Positions 1 through 10,600 of a stretch of DNA of 64,000 bases are shown here, piece after piece; the first letter of the stretch is position 1; each line of letters starts with the position of its first letter. Origin of the DNA: Nostoc sp. KVJ3 (GTDB lineage: Bacteria; Cyanobacteriota; Cyanobacteriia; Cyanobacteriales; Nostocaceae); the NCBI RefSeq assembly GCF_026127265.1, contig NZ_WWFG01000001.1, positions 248,001-312,000 of the forward strand. The letters run 5' to 3'. Below the pieces are notes generated by a model. The model worked only from the letters and a program-made list of their open reading frames with translations, did not search any database and was not told where the DNA came from. The position numbers and the translations under genes were made by a program.

Positions 1-3000
1 TAAATCTGGATGAAATTCTCCAGACAACTGTAGCCGAAGTCCGGCAGTTTCTCCACACCGATCGCGTCCTGATTTTTCGGTTAAAACCTAATGGGGATGG
101 CATAGTAATCGCAGAATCGGTTGGGACAGAGTGGCGATCGCTCCTCTCCTCTACTATCAACGATCCCTGCCTCGCCCAGAGCTACCTCGCATCGAATCGA
201 CCGGAAACTGTCAGCTACGATCCCGCCTTTGTCGAAAATTATATCGAACGCTATCGTCAAGGTTATGTAAGTGCGATATTTGATATTCAGAATAGCAGTA
301 TTGACTCATGTCATGCTGAATTATTGGCTCAGTTTCAAGTCAAAGCTAATCTGGTTGTACCAATTCTTCAAGATAATCAATTTTGGGGATTGCTGATAGC
401 TCATCATTGTGCCTCCACTCGATCGTGGCAGCCCTTAGAGATTGACTTGCTCAAAGAATTGGCAACTCAGATGAGTATCGCCTTGCGACAAGCAGAACTA
501 TATCAACAAGCACAGCATGAATTAAAGGAACGCCAACAGGCAGAAGCAGAACTCCGCCAAAGCCAAGAAAGGCTGCGATTGGCACTGTCAGCCTCACGGA
601 TGGGAACGTGGAACTGGAACATTCAGACAGGAAAAATTTCTTGGTCGAATAACCTGGAAGCCTTATTTGGAATGGAACCAGGAGAATTTGACGGCTCATT
701 TGAGATGTTTGTAGCGCGATTGCACCAAGACGATCGCGATCGCGTACTAGCAGCCGTTGAGCGTGCTGTCGCCACCAAAGAAGATTATGACATCGAATTT
801 CGGGTAGTCTATCCTAACGGTACGATTCGCTGGGCACTCAGCCAAGGCAAGGTTTTCTACAACCAAGACGGGCAACCGATTCAGATGGCGGGGATTGATT
901 TAGATATTACCGAACGCAAAAGGTCAGCCGAAATTTTACGGGAAAGTGAAGAACGTTTTCGGCAACTCGCAGAAAATATTGATGCGGTGTTCTGGATCAG
1001 AGAAGTATCCGAAAATCGAGTCAGTTATGTTAGTCCTGCATATCAACGACTATGGGGATTGAACCGACAGGAATTGTATCAAGGACAACAAGCATGGGTC
1101 GATCGCATTCATCCAGAGGATCGAGAATCAACCCAGAGAGCGTTTGAGGAAAAAGCGATCGCAGGTCAATTCGATGAAGAATACCGCATTATCTTAACTG
1201 ATGGTAGTATTCGCTGGGTTCGCGATCGCTGTTTTCCCCTTCGAGATGAAACAGGAGAGATTTATCGATTTGCCGGGATTGCCGAAGACATTAGCGAACG
1301 GCAAGCCGCGCTACGCGAACGCAAACGCTCTTTCGCAGCTCTGCAAGAGAGCGAAGAACGTTTCCGCACCTCGGTTGAAAATATGCTGGACTGCTTCGGG
1401 GTATACCGTGCTATACGGAATGAGCAGGGACAGATTATCGATTTTGTGACTGAATATGTCAATGATGCGGCTTGTCTCAACAATCAAATGACTTATAAAC
1501 AGCAGATTGGGCAGGGGTTGTGTGAATTACTACCAGGGCATCGTGAAAGTGGATTGTTTGATGAATATTGCCAGGTAGTAGAAACAGGACAACCGCTGAT
1601 TAAAGACAGTTTAGTTTATGAAGATGATTATGGAGAACAACGCTTAGTTAGAGCCTTTGATATCCGCGTAGCTAAATTTGGAGACGGATTTGTTGCCACT
1701 TGGCGAGATATCACCGTTCGCCAACAAACCGAAGAAGCCTTGCGCCAGAGTGAAGAATTTAAGAACCGCATTTTAGAAAGCAGTTCTGACTGCATCAAAG
1801 TATTAAGCCTTGAAGGGCGGCTGCTGTACATGAACACAGGCGGACTGTGTTTAATGGAAATTGACGACTTAAATTCCCATCTCAATACTGAATGGCTCTG
1901 TTTCTGGGGAGGCAGCTATCGGCAACAGGCAGAGGAGGCACTCGCTGCCGCTAAAACAGGTGAAGTCAGAATTTTTCGCGGATACTGCCCAACTGTAAAA
2001 GGCACTGCCAAATGGTGGGAAGTGGTTGTTAGCCCGATTCTGGATGCTTTTGGGCAGATGGAACGAATCTTATTGATTTCACGAGACATTACCGAGCGCA
2101 AAAAGACAGAACTCCTATTGCAGGAGAGCGAAGCCCGGTTGAAGCTAGCATATAAAGCTACGCGATCGGGAGTATGGGATTGGGACATTACCCGCAACAG
2201 CGCTCATGTCTCTGAAGAGTACTGCAATCTCTTCGGGTTTGACCCAACCACAGAAGAAGTCAGCTTTGAAGACTGGTTAAGCCGCTTGCACCCAGGCGAT
2301 CGCACCTCAGCCAATGAAATAGTGAGTCGTACTATTCAGCAACAGCAAGAGTACTATGAAACTGATTACCGCATTTTACACCCTGATGGCATTCGCTGGT
2401 TAGCAGCTAGAGCTAAGGTTTTCTATGATGCTGTGGGCAATGGGGTAAGGATGCTGGGCAACGTGCAAGATATCACCGATCGCAAACAGGTAGAGGAAGA
2501 ATTAAGACAAAGTGAAGAACGCTACCGCTACTTAGCAGAGGCGATTCCGCAACTTGTTTGGACTTGTAATGCCAGTGGTTCGTGCGATTACGCAAATCAA
2601 CGATTGTGTGACTATACCGGATTGAGCTTTGAAGAGATTTTAGGGCGGGGTTGGTTATCAGCCGTTCATCCAGACGATAGACAAGCGGCTCAATCTATGT
2701 GGAATAATGCTGTGGATCGTGGCAGTAGCTATCGCCACGAATACCGCTTTCAAAGAGCTTCTGATAGCAGCTACCGTTGGCATTTGGTACTGGGACTGCC
2801 GCTAAAAGACCAACAGAGACAGGTAGTGAAATGGTTTGGCACCTGCACAGATATTCACGATCAAAAGGAACTAGAAGTTGAACGCAATCGCCTACTTGCC
2901 CAAGAGCAAGCAGCCAGAGCCGAAGCCGAACGCGCCAATCGGATCAAAGATGAGTTTTTGGCCGTTCTCTCCCACGAATTGCGATCGCCTCTCAACCCCA

Positions 3001-4130
3001 TTTTAGGCTGGACAAAGCTGTTGCAAACCCGCAAATTTAATGAAACCAAAACGGCTGAAGCTTTAGCTACCATTGAACGTAATGCCAAACTGCAAACTCA
3101 ATTAATTGATGATTTGCTCGACGTAGCCAAGATTCTGCGCGGTAAACTCAGCATCGATGCTACTCCTGTAAATCTGGCATCCGTGATTGAATCTGCGATC
3201 GACACAGTAAGTACAGCAGCCATTGCCAAATCAATTCTGTTGCATCCAGTACTGCCAAATATTGGGCAAGTCTCTGGAGATTCTAATCGCTTGCAACAAA
3301 TCGTTTGGAACTTACTTTCTAACGCTATCAAATTTACACCCAAAGGCGGACAGGTAGAAATTCGACTACAGCGAGTAGACGATCAAGCACACATAATTGT
3401 CCGTGACACTGGCAAAGGCATTAACCATGAATTTCTCCCGTATATTTTTGAATCATTTCGTCAAGAAGATGTTTCAATTACTCGCAAGTATGGCGGGTTA
3501 GGATTGGGGTTAGCGATCGTCCGGCAGTTAGTTGAAGCTCACGGCGGCACAATCGCGGCTGACAGTGCGGGTGTTGGCTTGGGAGCCACCTTTACAGTCC
3601 AGTTGCCACTGCTGAATATTGAACCGGAAATTAAGCAGATAGATGAGTTGTCACAACCAGCACTTGAACTCACGGCGATTCGAGTCCTTGCAGTCGATGA
3701 TGATTCCGATGCCCGTGAGCTATTAACCGTATTGCTTGGTGAATACGGAGCTACAGTTTTGACTGTTGCTTCTGCGGCAGAAGTATTGGCAAACCTGGAG
3801 TCCTTTCAACCCGATGTATTAGTTAGTGATATTGGGATGCCCGAAGTTGATGGCTATAACCTGATTCAACATATCCGAACTTTACCACCCGAAAAAGGCG
3901 GACAAATTCCAGCGATCGCGTTGACTGCTTATGCTAGAGTTGATGATTACCAGCGAGCTATAACCAGTGGCTATCAACGGCACGTTACCAAGCCCCTCGA
4001 TCCAGAAGAGTTAGTTCAAGCTGTGGTAGCACTCGCACAGATCAAGATGGGAGCAGGGGATGCAGGGGGAGCAGGGGAGGCAGGGGAGGCAGGGGAGGCA
4101 GGGGAGGCAGGGGGAGCAGGGGGAGATTAA
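1..4130 (+). CDS. Hybrid sensor histidine kinase, GAF-PAS(x6)-HisKA-HATPase-REC (5' truncated by window edge)
   Basis: The reading frame is open from base 3 with no start, so the N-terminus lies outside the window. In order: a GAF domain (to about nt 515, beginning [13 protein letters not shown]), six PAS/PAC units (about nt 570-2870, each ending in a DITERK-like linker), a HisKA domain with [10 protein letters not shown] (phospho-His near nt 2972), an HATPase with N box [16 protein letters not shown] and GGLGLGLAI, and a receiver with VDDDSD, the acceptor Asp in [10 protein letters not shown] (about nt 3830) and TKPLD. It is a cytoplasmic phosphorelay kinase of the cyanobacterial multi-sensor type; its signal is unknown. 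Two oddities: the last ~27 residues are a Gly/Ala/Glu tail encoded by a G-rich repeat, and the linker near nt 1301-1322 carries a palindromic-repeat insertion. It converges on the giant kinase downstream. The domain call is very secure. Confidence 0.95.
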   Translation, partial: NLDEILQTTVAEVRQFLHTDRVLIFRLKPNGDGIVIAESVGTEWRSLLSSTINDPCLAQSYLASNRPETVSYDPAFVENYIERYRQGYVSAIFDIQNSSIDSCHAELLAQFQVKANLVVPILQDNQFWGLLIAHHCASTRSWQPLEIDLLKELATQMSIALRQAELYQQAQHELKERQQAEAELRQSQERLRLALSASRMGTWNWNIQTGKISWSNNLEALFGMEPGEFDGSFEMFVARLHQDDRDRVLAAVERAVATKEDYDIEFRVVYPNGTIRWALSQGKVFYNQDGQPIQMAGIDLDITERKRSAEILRESEERFRQLAENIDAVFWIREVSENRVSYVSPAYQRLWGLNRQELYQGQQAWVDRIHPEDRESTQRAFEEKAIAGQFDEEYRIILTDGSIRWVRDRCFPLRDETGEIYRFAGIAEDISERQAALRERKRSFAALQESEERFRTSVENMLDCFGVYRAIRNEQGQIIDFVTEYVNDAACLNNQMTYKQQIGQGLCELLPGHRESGLFDEYCQVVETGQPLIKDSLVYEDDYGEQRLVRAFDIRVAKFGDGFVATWRDITVRQQTEEALRQSEEFKNRILESSSDCIKVLSLEGRLLYMNTGGLCLMEIDDLNSHLNTEWLCFWGGSYRQQAEEALAAAKTGEVRIFRGYCPTVKGTAKWWEVVVSPILDAFGQMERILLISRDITERKKTELLLQESEARLKLAYKATRSGVWDWDITRNSAHVSEEYCNLFGFDPTTEEVSFEDWLSRLHPGDRTSANEIVSRTIQQQQEYYETDYRILHPDGIRWLAARAKVFYDAVGNGVRMLGNVQDITDRKQVEEELRQSEERYRYLAEAIPQLVWTCNASGSCDYANQRLCDYTGLSFEEILGRGWLSAVHPDDRQAAQSMWNNAVDRGSSYRHEYRFQRASDSSYRWHLVLGLPLKDQQRQVVKWFGTCTDIHDQKELEVERNRLLAQEQAARAEAERANRIKDEFLAVLSHELRSPLNPILGWTKLLQTRKFNETKTAEALATIERNAKLQTQLIDDLLDVAKILRGKLSIDATPVNLASVIESAIDTVSTAAIAKSILLHPVLPNIGQVSGDSNRLQQIVWNLLSNAIKFTPKGGQVEIRLQRVDDQAHIIVRDTGKGINHEFLPYIFESFRQEDVSITRKYGGLGLGLAIVRQLVEAHGGTIAADSAGVGLGATFTVQLPLLNIEPEIKQIDELSQPALELTAIRVLAVDDDSDARELLTVLLGEYGATVLTVASAAEVLANLESFQPDVLVSDIGMPEVDGYNLIQHIRTLPPEKGGQIPAIALTAYARVDDYQRAITSGYQRHVTKPLDPEELVQAVVALAQIKMGAGDAGGAGEAGEAGEAGEAGGAGGD
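1301..1322. repeat. Short palindromic repeat inside the PAS2-PAS3 linker
   Basis: The segment gcaagccgcgctacgcgaac, preceded by ttagcgaacg, is also found in the second hybrid kinase at 16802-16825. Its modules (cgctacgcg, gcgaacgc) recur in intergenic repeats of the window, for example near 4300, 14190 and 20050. It is read in frame as Q-A-A-L-R-E-R, where a normal PAC linker would continue ERKQAEE. The sharing is seen directly; that it was an insertion is inferred. Confidence 0.6.
4049..4127. repeat. G-rich short tandem repeat (gggagcagggg / aggcagggg units)
   Basis: Units of ggggaggca and gggggagca are tandemly arrayed through the last codons of the hybrid kinase, up to its TAA. The tract is the inverted counterpart of the C-rich tract at 4543-4615. 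Runs of four or five G suggest possible G-quadruplex formation on the + strand. The same type of tract recurs (on either strand) at 12726-12861, 14370-14394, 22325-22421 and 36908-36930. Confidence 0.9.
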
Positions 4131-4186
4131 TGATTTCTTAACCAAGGGGATGGATTATTAATCATATTCACTAAACCTGATAAAAC

Positions 4187-4534
4187 TTAGTTGTAACTTG
4201 CATAAACTTCTCTTCCTACTTCTACATTCATGTAGTTGCATTTGACAGCAAATTCAATCCAAGTTTGAGTTTCAGCGGCTTCAGCTTGTCTACGACACGC
4301 TCCGCGAACGCAATCATTTAATTTAGCGACAAAAGCCGCTTCATAACGTCGTTTTCTCCATGCTTCAGCTAAATTAGCACAAACAGAGCGTGAGGATCTA
4401 CGAATTTGATCAGTTAACGAATATCTTTCCTCCACAGGGAACTTCTTTGATAGCTCAAAAATTTTCATTGCTGCTTCAAAAGCAATTTTATAAATCCCTA
4501 GCTCTTTATGATCTTTAATTGCTTCTTTATTCAT
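4187..4534 (-). CDS. Four helix bundle protein (S23 / 23S rRNA intervening-sequence family)
   Basis: A 115-residue protein. It matches the family in KDHKELGIYKIAFEAAMKIF, FPVEERYSLTDQIRRSSRSV, ANLAEAWRKRRYEAAFVAKL and EAAETQTWIEFAVKCNYM. The family was first described in 23S rRNA intervening sequences and is related to the Avd accessory protein of diversity-generating retroelements. In cyanobacteria it is a common stand-alone gene of unknown role, probably oligomeric and nucleic-acid binding. No reverse transcriptase is nearby. Before EAAETQ the protein has a 9-10 residue basic insertion (CVRGACRRQ), which is encoded by a palindromic genomic repeat. Upstream, the G-rich tract on this strand gives GGGGGAGG seven bases before the ATG, so a repeat appears to supply the ribosome binding site. 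The gene sits alone between two convergent kinases. Confidence 0.85.
   Translation of the reverse strand: MNKEAIKDHKELGIYKIAFEAAMKIFELSKKFPVEERYSLTDQIRRSSRSVCANLAEAWRKRRYEAAFVAKLNDCVRGACRRQAEAAETQTWIEFAVKCNYMNVEVGREVYASYN
4285..4312. repeat. Palindromic repeat inserted in frame into the four helix bundle gene
   Basis: The + strand reads cttgtctacgacacgctccg followed by cgaacgca. These are the gtagac / cgctccgcg / gcgaacgc modules of the scattered Nostoc-type repeats; compare 14171-14200, where acacgcttcgcgaacgcaaa occurs. It adds about 9-10 residues to the protein without breaking the frame. Confidence 0.65.
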
Positions 4535-4542
4535 TGTTTTAC

Positions 4543-4615
4543 CTCCCCCTGCTCCCCCTGCTCCCCCTGCTCCCTGCCCCCTGCTCCCTGCCCCCTGCCC
4601 CCTGCCCCCTGCCCA
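4543..4615. repeat. C-rich short tandem repeat (ctgctcccc / ctgcccc units)
   Basis: Tandem ccccctgct and ccccctgc units fill the gap between the four-helix-bundle start codon and the stop codon of the giant kinase, and end one base before that stop. It is inverted relative to the 4049-4127 tract, so the pair could form a long imperfect hairpin around the four-helix-bundle gene. Confidence 0.9.
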
Positions 4616-7600
4616 TCAAGATTGGTAAATTGGGATTATGACAATAAATGCGGCTCCCTGCCCTGGTTCAGAAACACACTGCAATGTACCTTTGTGTTTT
4701 TCAGCCACAATCTGATAACTAATAGAAAGTCCCATTCCTGTACCTTTGCCGACAGCTTTTGTTGTAAAGAATGGATCAAACAATCGTTGCTTGATATGAG
4801 GAGTAATTCCAGGGCCATTATCTGCGATTTTAATGACAACTTCTTTGCTTTCTACCAAAGAAGTGGAAATCGTAATGGTAGGAGTTAAAATTTGGTTTTG
4901 AGTGTTAGCTTCTTCTAGCGCATCAATGGCATTGCTCAAAAGATTCATAAACACTTGGTTGAGTTGTCCGGCATAACACTCGACTAACGGTAACTCCCCA
5001 TAATCTTTGACAATTTCAATATTAGGAGAGTCAGATTTCACTTTTAGCCGATGTTGCAGAATCATCAGTGTGCTATCAATACCCTCATGGATGTTGACTT
5101 CTTTCATCTCGGCTTCGTCCATGCGGGAGAAAGTGCGTAGAGAAACAACAATTTTTTGAATGCGTTCGGCTCCAACTCGCATGGAAAACATAAGTTTGGG
5201 TAAATCTTCTAGCAAAAACTCCAAATCCATCGCCTCGACTTCTTCTTGAATCTCAGAATGGGGGATTGGGTAATGTTTCTGATAAAGTTCCAGCAGTCTG
5301 AGAATGTTTTTGGTGTATTCATTCGCGTGGCTAAGATTACCAAAAATAAAGTTGACTGGGTTGTTGATTTCATGGGCAACACCCGCCACCAATTGCCCCA
5401 AGCCTGACATTTTCTCAGCTTGAATCATCTGCATTTGGGTCTGCTGGAGTGTTTGCAGGGTTTGCTCTAGTTCTACTGTGCGTTGGTTCAATTGACCTTC
5501 GGCGCGTTTGCGATCGCTAATATCAAAGGTTGTACCAATAATCCGGTAAACCCGCCCGTCGGCATTCTTGAGTGGCTTGAAGTTGACAAACCACCAAGTT
5601 TCCTGTTCACCAATAATAAAGCAATCCTCAAAATAAAGGGGTATTCCCGTTCTGGCGCACTCAACAAACCTTTGTTGTATAACCTTACCCTCGACTGGCC
5701 CAAACACTTCAATGGGCGTTTTACCTATGACATCAGTACTAAGAATTCCAGCCACTTGTTCTGAAGCAATGTTCCATCCGGCATAATGAAAGAGATGATC
5801 GTCTAACACATCCACAACAAAGATGATCATTTCTGCTCCGTTGTAGATGCTGCTGAGAAACTGCTCTTTCTCTTGTAGTTGTTGCTCTGCCAGTTTGCGA
5901 TCGGCAATATCACTCAAAACCCCATCCCACACAATCGAGCCATCGGCTTGCAGTTCTGGTCGAGAGGCACATTGAATCCATTTGATCTTGCCTGAAGCAG
6001 TCACAATTCGCCACTCGTGACTAAAAGGCGTTAACATTCGAGCCGAATCAGCAATTAAATGTTCTAGGGTTGAGCGATCCTCTGGATGGGTCATAAGGTA
6101 AAGGTTGTGTGCCCCTGCCATTACAGCCTTTGGATCAACCTCATACAGGTCGTAGCAACCCGAACTGACGTAGGGTGTTGAGAAAGAACCATCGGTAGCC
6201 AGATGGAACTGGTGTACCATCCCAGGAACATTGTCAACCACCTTCTGAAAACGGGCTTCACTAGCACGCAGTTCTGCCAATGTTTTTTGTGCCTGTTCAA
6301 AAAGACGAGCATTTTGTAGGGAAATGGCGGACTGAGTACATAACAGGTTCAGCAGTTCAACGCGATCGCTAGTAAATGCCCCAGTCGTTAAGTTATTCTC
6401 CAAATAGAGAATACCTGTGAATTTACCCCGATAGAGAATCGGACTACACAGGATGCTTTTTGGCTGTTGGCTGAGAATGTAAGTATCGCTGGCAAAGGTT
6501 GGAGAAGTAGTCGCATCTGCCAACACCACAGGTTGTAAGCAATGTTTGACGTGATAAATCACTCTCAGAGGAATTTCCTCGCTTTCCTCCACTGGAATTC
6601 TTTGCAGAACGATGGGTTGAGTATTAGCGGTGACAGTCCCTTTAATTAGCAACCGTTCGTCCCGCAGCAGCATTAACACGCATTTTTCTGCCCCAGCATT
6701 TTCAATCACGATCTGAAGCAGCATCATTAGGAGTTTTTCTAATTCAATTTCACCAGAAAGAGTTTGAGAGGCTTTGAGAACGGTTGCCAGATCGAGCAAC
6801 TCTGTAATACTGCTGGAGCTAGAGGTTTGAGTGGAACGAATAGATGGGGCAAAAATTGTGTCAGATGGCGTAAGTGACGGTTGCCGTTGTTGCACAATTG
6901 TAGCCAAAAGTTGAGGATATCGCTGTTCCAAATCGGTGACTTTGGCTTTAGCTCCCCAACGTGCGTAGCAGTAGTACGCTTCTTGCATATATGCTTGGGC
7001 AAGTTTTTCTTTGCCCCATTTGAGGTAGAATTTGGCTGCTAGTTCATTGCTTAATGCTTCTTCTTGAATATATGCATTTGCTTTGGCAGAAGCAATGGCG
7101 CGATCGTAGTAATCCATTGCTTCATACATCTGCCCCAATACCCGATATCGCTCTGCTTCAACCAAATAAAATTTGTGTAAATGGTTTTTAGGTGCATGAT
7201 TTGCCCATTCTTTCAGCTTCTTTTGATTATCAACAACTTCCTGGGGCAAGCTATTATCTTCTCTACCTTGGGCATTAGGTAATATAGCAAGATGGGTTAA
7301 TGAATCGTAAAAGTGAAACACCGGGATCATGAAACAGCCGGATACACCATTCAAATATTGTTTGGCATCAACTGCCACTTTTATCGCTTGCTCCCACTCA
7401 TTGAAGAAGTAACAAAGAATGAGTTTATTGATATAGAGTGTTCCCATTGCATAAAGATCGTTAGCCTGTTGATGCTTAGGCAACATCATTTGTTCGTCAT
7501 AGACTACACCTTCAATTTCCCAAGGATAGTTATTTTGTCCCAGTAAATTTAAGACGGATTGGTAAAAGACTCTCAGATAATTGTGAGCAACTTCCTGTTT

Positions 7601-10600
7601 AAGTTGAGCCAATGCCTGACTGTAAACCTTCATCTCTGATTCTAGGATTGACAAATCTTTTCCGAGAAAAAAGGACAGCGAACAGTAATTGTAGGCACTA
7701 TAGGCAGCATATTCTAAAGTACCCGTCTCCACACCACTATGGTATCCGTCGAGCAGAGGAGCGAGTGAATCTTGAATATGATATTTCCAGGGCTTCACGA
7801 AGGGATAAACCATATTAATTGTGCTGGCTTTAAATTCTCTACTCTCGAAGCGTGATAGTAGTCCCATTGCCAGTTCACTAATGCGATCGCCTAAATCTAT
7901 TTCTCCAATACCACACAGAATTACTCCATACCAAGCATAAGCCTGTGCTGATACCGCCGCATTACCATAAGCGACTGATAACCTCACCTGCTTGCACACA
8001 ATTAACGGCAGTAATTCTGGAACCGCTTGATAGACTGCTGCTGTTACAGTCGCTAAAATTCTGATCTCTGCCAAAGCTTTCAAGTCTTTCATCTCAGGCA
8101 GTTCTAACAAATCTTCTAAATGTTTTTCTTTTAATACATCTTGAGTTTGTTGTAAACTCTCACTAATATCTGCGTTAGTCGGTTGCTCTGGAAACGACAC
8201 TCCAAATAATTTCAAAGCAGAAAGAGCGGTTTTAATGGCTTTGGGCTGCTGACTCTGGGCTACGTCAGCCAAAATTCTCACTTCATAAACCTTCACTTTG
8301 TCTAGTAATTGACGAGCATGTTGCACTACCTCATCAACTACCTGCTCCATAAGTCTAAAGTCACCGCTCAGACATGCTACCTCTGCGGCTAAATCATGAA
8401 GGGACAGTGTTAAATCATAACATTGCTGCCAACAACTTGCCGTCAGTAGTTGTATGCCTTTAGTGGCGTATTCAATTGCTGCGACGTAAGCAGTTGCAGA
8501 TTTTGCTTTTTGGGCAGCAACTAGATTTAGCTTTGCTAATCTCTCCCGTTCAGTTGCTAAAACAATTAAATCGGCTCCTTTATTTAATTGATTCACAATC
8601 TCAAAGATTTTTTCCTCTTTTTCCGTCTCGTTCATGACACCTAAAAGCAATCGCCCAATTTTTAAGTGCATCAGTTGCTTTTGATTATCGGGAATAAGCG
8701 AATAAGCAGCTTGCTGGACGCGATCGTGCAGAAATTTATAGAAAACAATCACTTTTTCATCAGTTAGTGCTGCTTGAATCTGTCCATTCTCCTCAATCAA
8801 CAAGTCTGATTTTGACTGATAAAATTTATAAATATCATTGCTGGGAATCACTAACCCTTCTTGAAGGGCTTTCCACAAGTCAGTAGCAGTTTCAGTTTGA
8901 GACTTTTCCGAGACAATTGCCAGCATTGCTAAATCAAAAGAGTTACCAATGCACGCTGCGAGTTTCAGGACATTTTGAGTGGCAATTGGTAACTTCTGCA
9001 ACTGCATTGCCATGAACTCTACCACGTCATCTCTAAGAGACAGCGATTGTACATAACTAATATCACACTGCCAATGCCCAACTTGAGGATCGAACTCAAT
9101 GGCTCCCTCTTCATGTAGTGCCTTGAGAAACTGTGTGCTGAAAAATGGGTTTCCTTGGGTTTTTTGATAGACTAGCTCTGTTAAAGGCTGTGCGATCGCT
9201 GCTGGACATTGTAATGTATCTGTAACCAGCAAATTTAAACTTTCTTGACTTAAGGGAGTTAATGTGATTGTATTTACCGCAGTGCCAGCTTTCTTGATTT
9301 CTTCTAATGTCAATATCAATGGATGAGCGGGCGAAACCTCATTATCACGATATGCACCAATCAATAACATAAAGCCGCTTTCTCTCTGGCCGATCAATAC
9401 CTGAATCAAGTTTAGTGATGCGGAATCTGCCCACTGTAAATCATCCAAAAACATTACCAAGGGATGGGTCACTGTGGTGAATACTTGAATAAATTTTTGG
9501 AATAACAGATTAAAACGGTTCTGGGAAGCACTACCTGAGAGTTCCACCACTGGGGATTGTTGTCCAATAATCTGCTCTAACTCAGGAATTACTTCAATAA
9601 TTACTTGAGCATTTTCCCCCAAGGCTGTCAGAATCTTCTTCTTCCATTGCTTTAACTGGGTGTCACTTTCGCCTAATAACTGCCCCATCAAGTCACGGAA
9701 GGCTTGGACAAAGGCACTGAGGGGAATGTTACGGTTGAACTGGTCATACTTGCCTTTGATAAAGTAGCCTCGTTGTCGGACAATAGGCTTATGTACTTCA
9801 TTCACCACCGCCGTTTTACCAATGCCGGAGAATCCCGCCACTAACATGAACTCCGACATCCCATTGGCAACCCGCTCGAATCCTTCTAGTAATATTTTAA
9901 CTTCTTGCTCCCTGCCATAGAGTTTTTCTGGAATTGCAAAGCGATCGCTAACATCTCCACCTCCAATGGAGAAATGCTCAATCTTTCCTTTTTCATTGAG
10001 TTGTTCTATGCAGAGATGCAAATCATATTTTAGTCCTAACGCACTTTGGTAGCGATCTTCGGCATTCTTCGCCATCAGCTTGTGAACAATTTCTCCCACA
10101 ACCAAAGGGATCTCAGAGTTGACATTGCACACATTAGGAGGAAGTTTTGCAATATGACAATGCACCAACTCCATCGGATCTTGAGAATCAAAAGGCACTT
10201 TTCCTGTCAGTAGCTCAAAGAAACTGACTCCCAATGAATAGAAATCACTGCGGTAGTCAATCCCCCGATTCATGCGTCCTGTCTGTTCCGGTGACAGATA
10301 AGCCAGAGTCCCTTCCAGGACATTGGGATTTTGGATTTCGGTAGTTTCTCTCGGTAATAAAGAAGAGATGCTGAAGTCTATCAGCTTTAAAACCTTGGTG
10401 TCTGGATGAATCAGGATATTAGCAGGTTTAATATCTTTATGAATCACCCGTTGTTGATGTAACTGGTGCAGAATATCTGTCAGTTGTAGGGCTATAATCA
10501 GAAATTGCTCTAAGTTTTGTGGCTGTTCTTTAGTAAATTGCCGTAGTGATATGCCACCAAAATCTTCCATGACCAAAGCATACCCATTATGATACGGTTC

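Noticed and set aside
4187..4534. Diversity-generating retroelement Avd gene
   Set aside because: The S23/Avd fold fits, but there is no reverse transcriptase, template repeat or variable repeat within the window.
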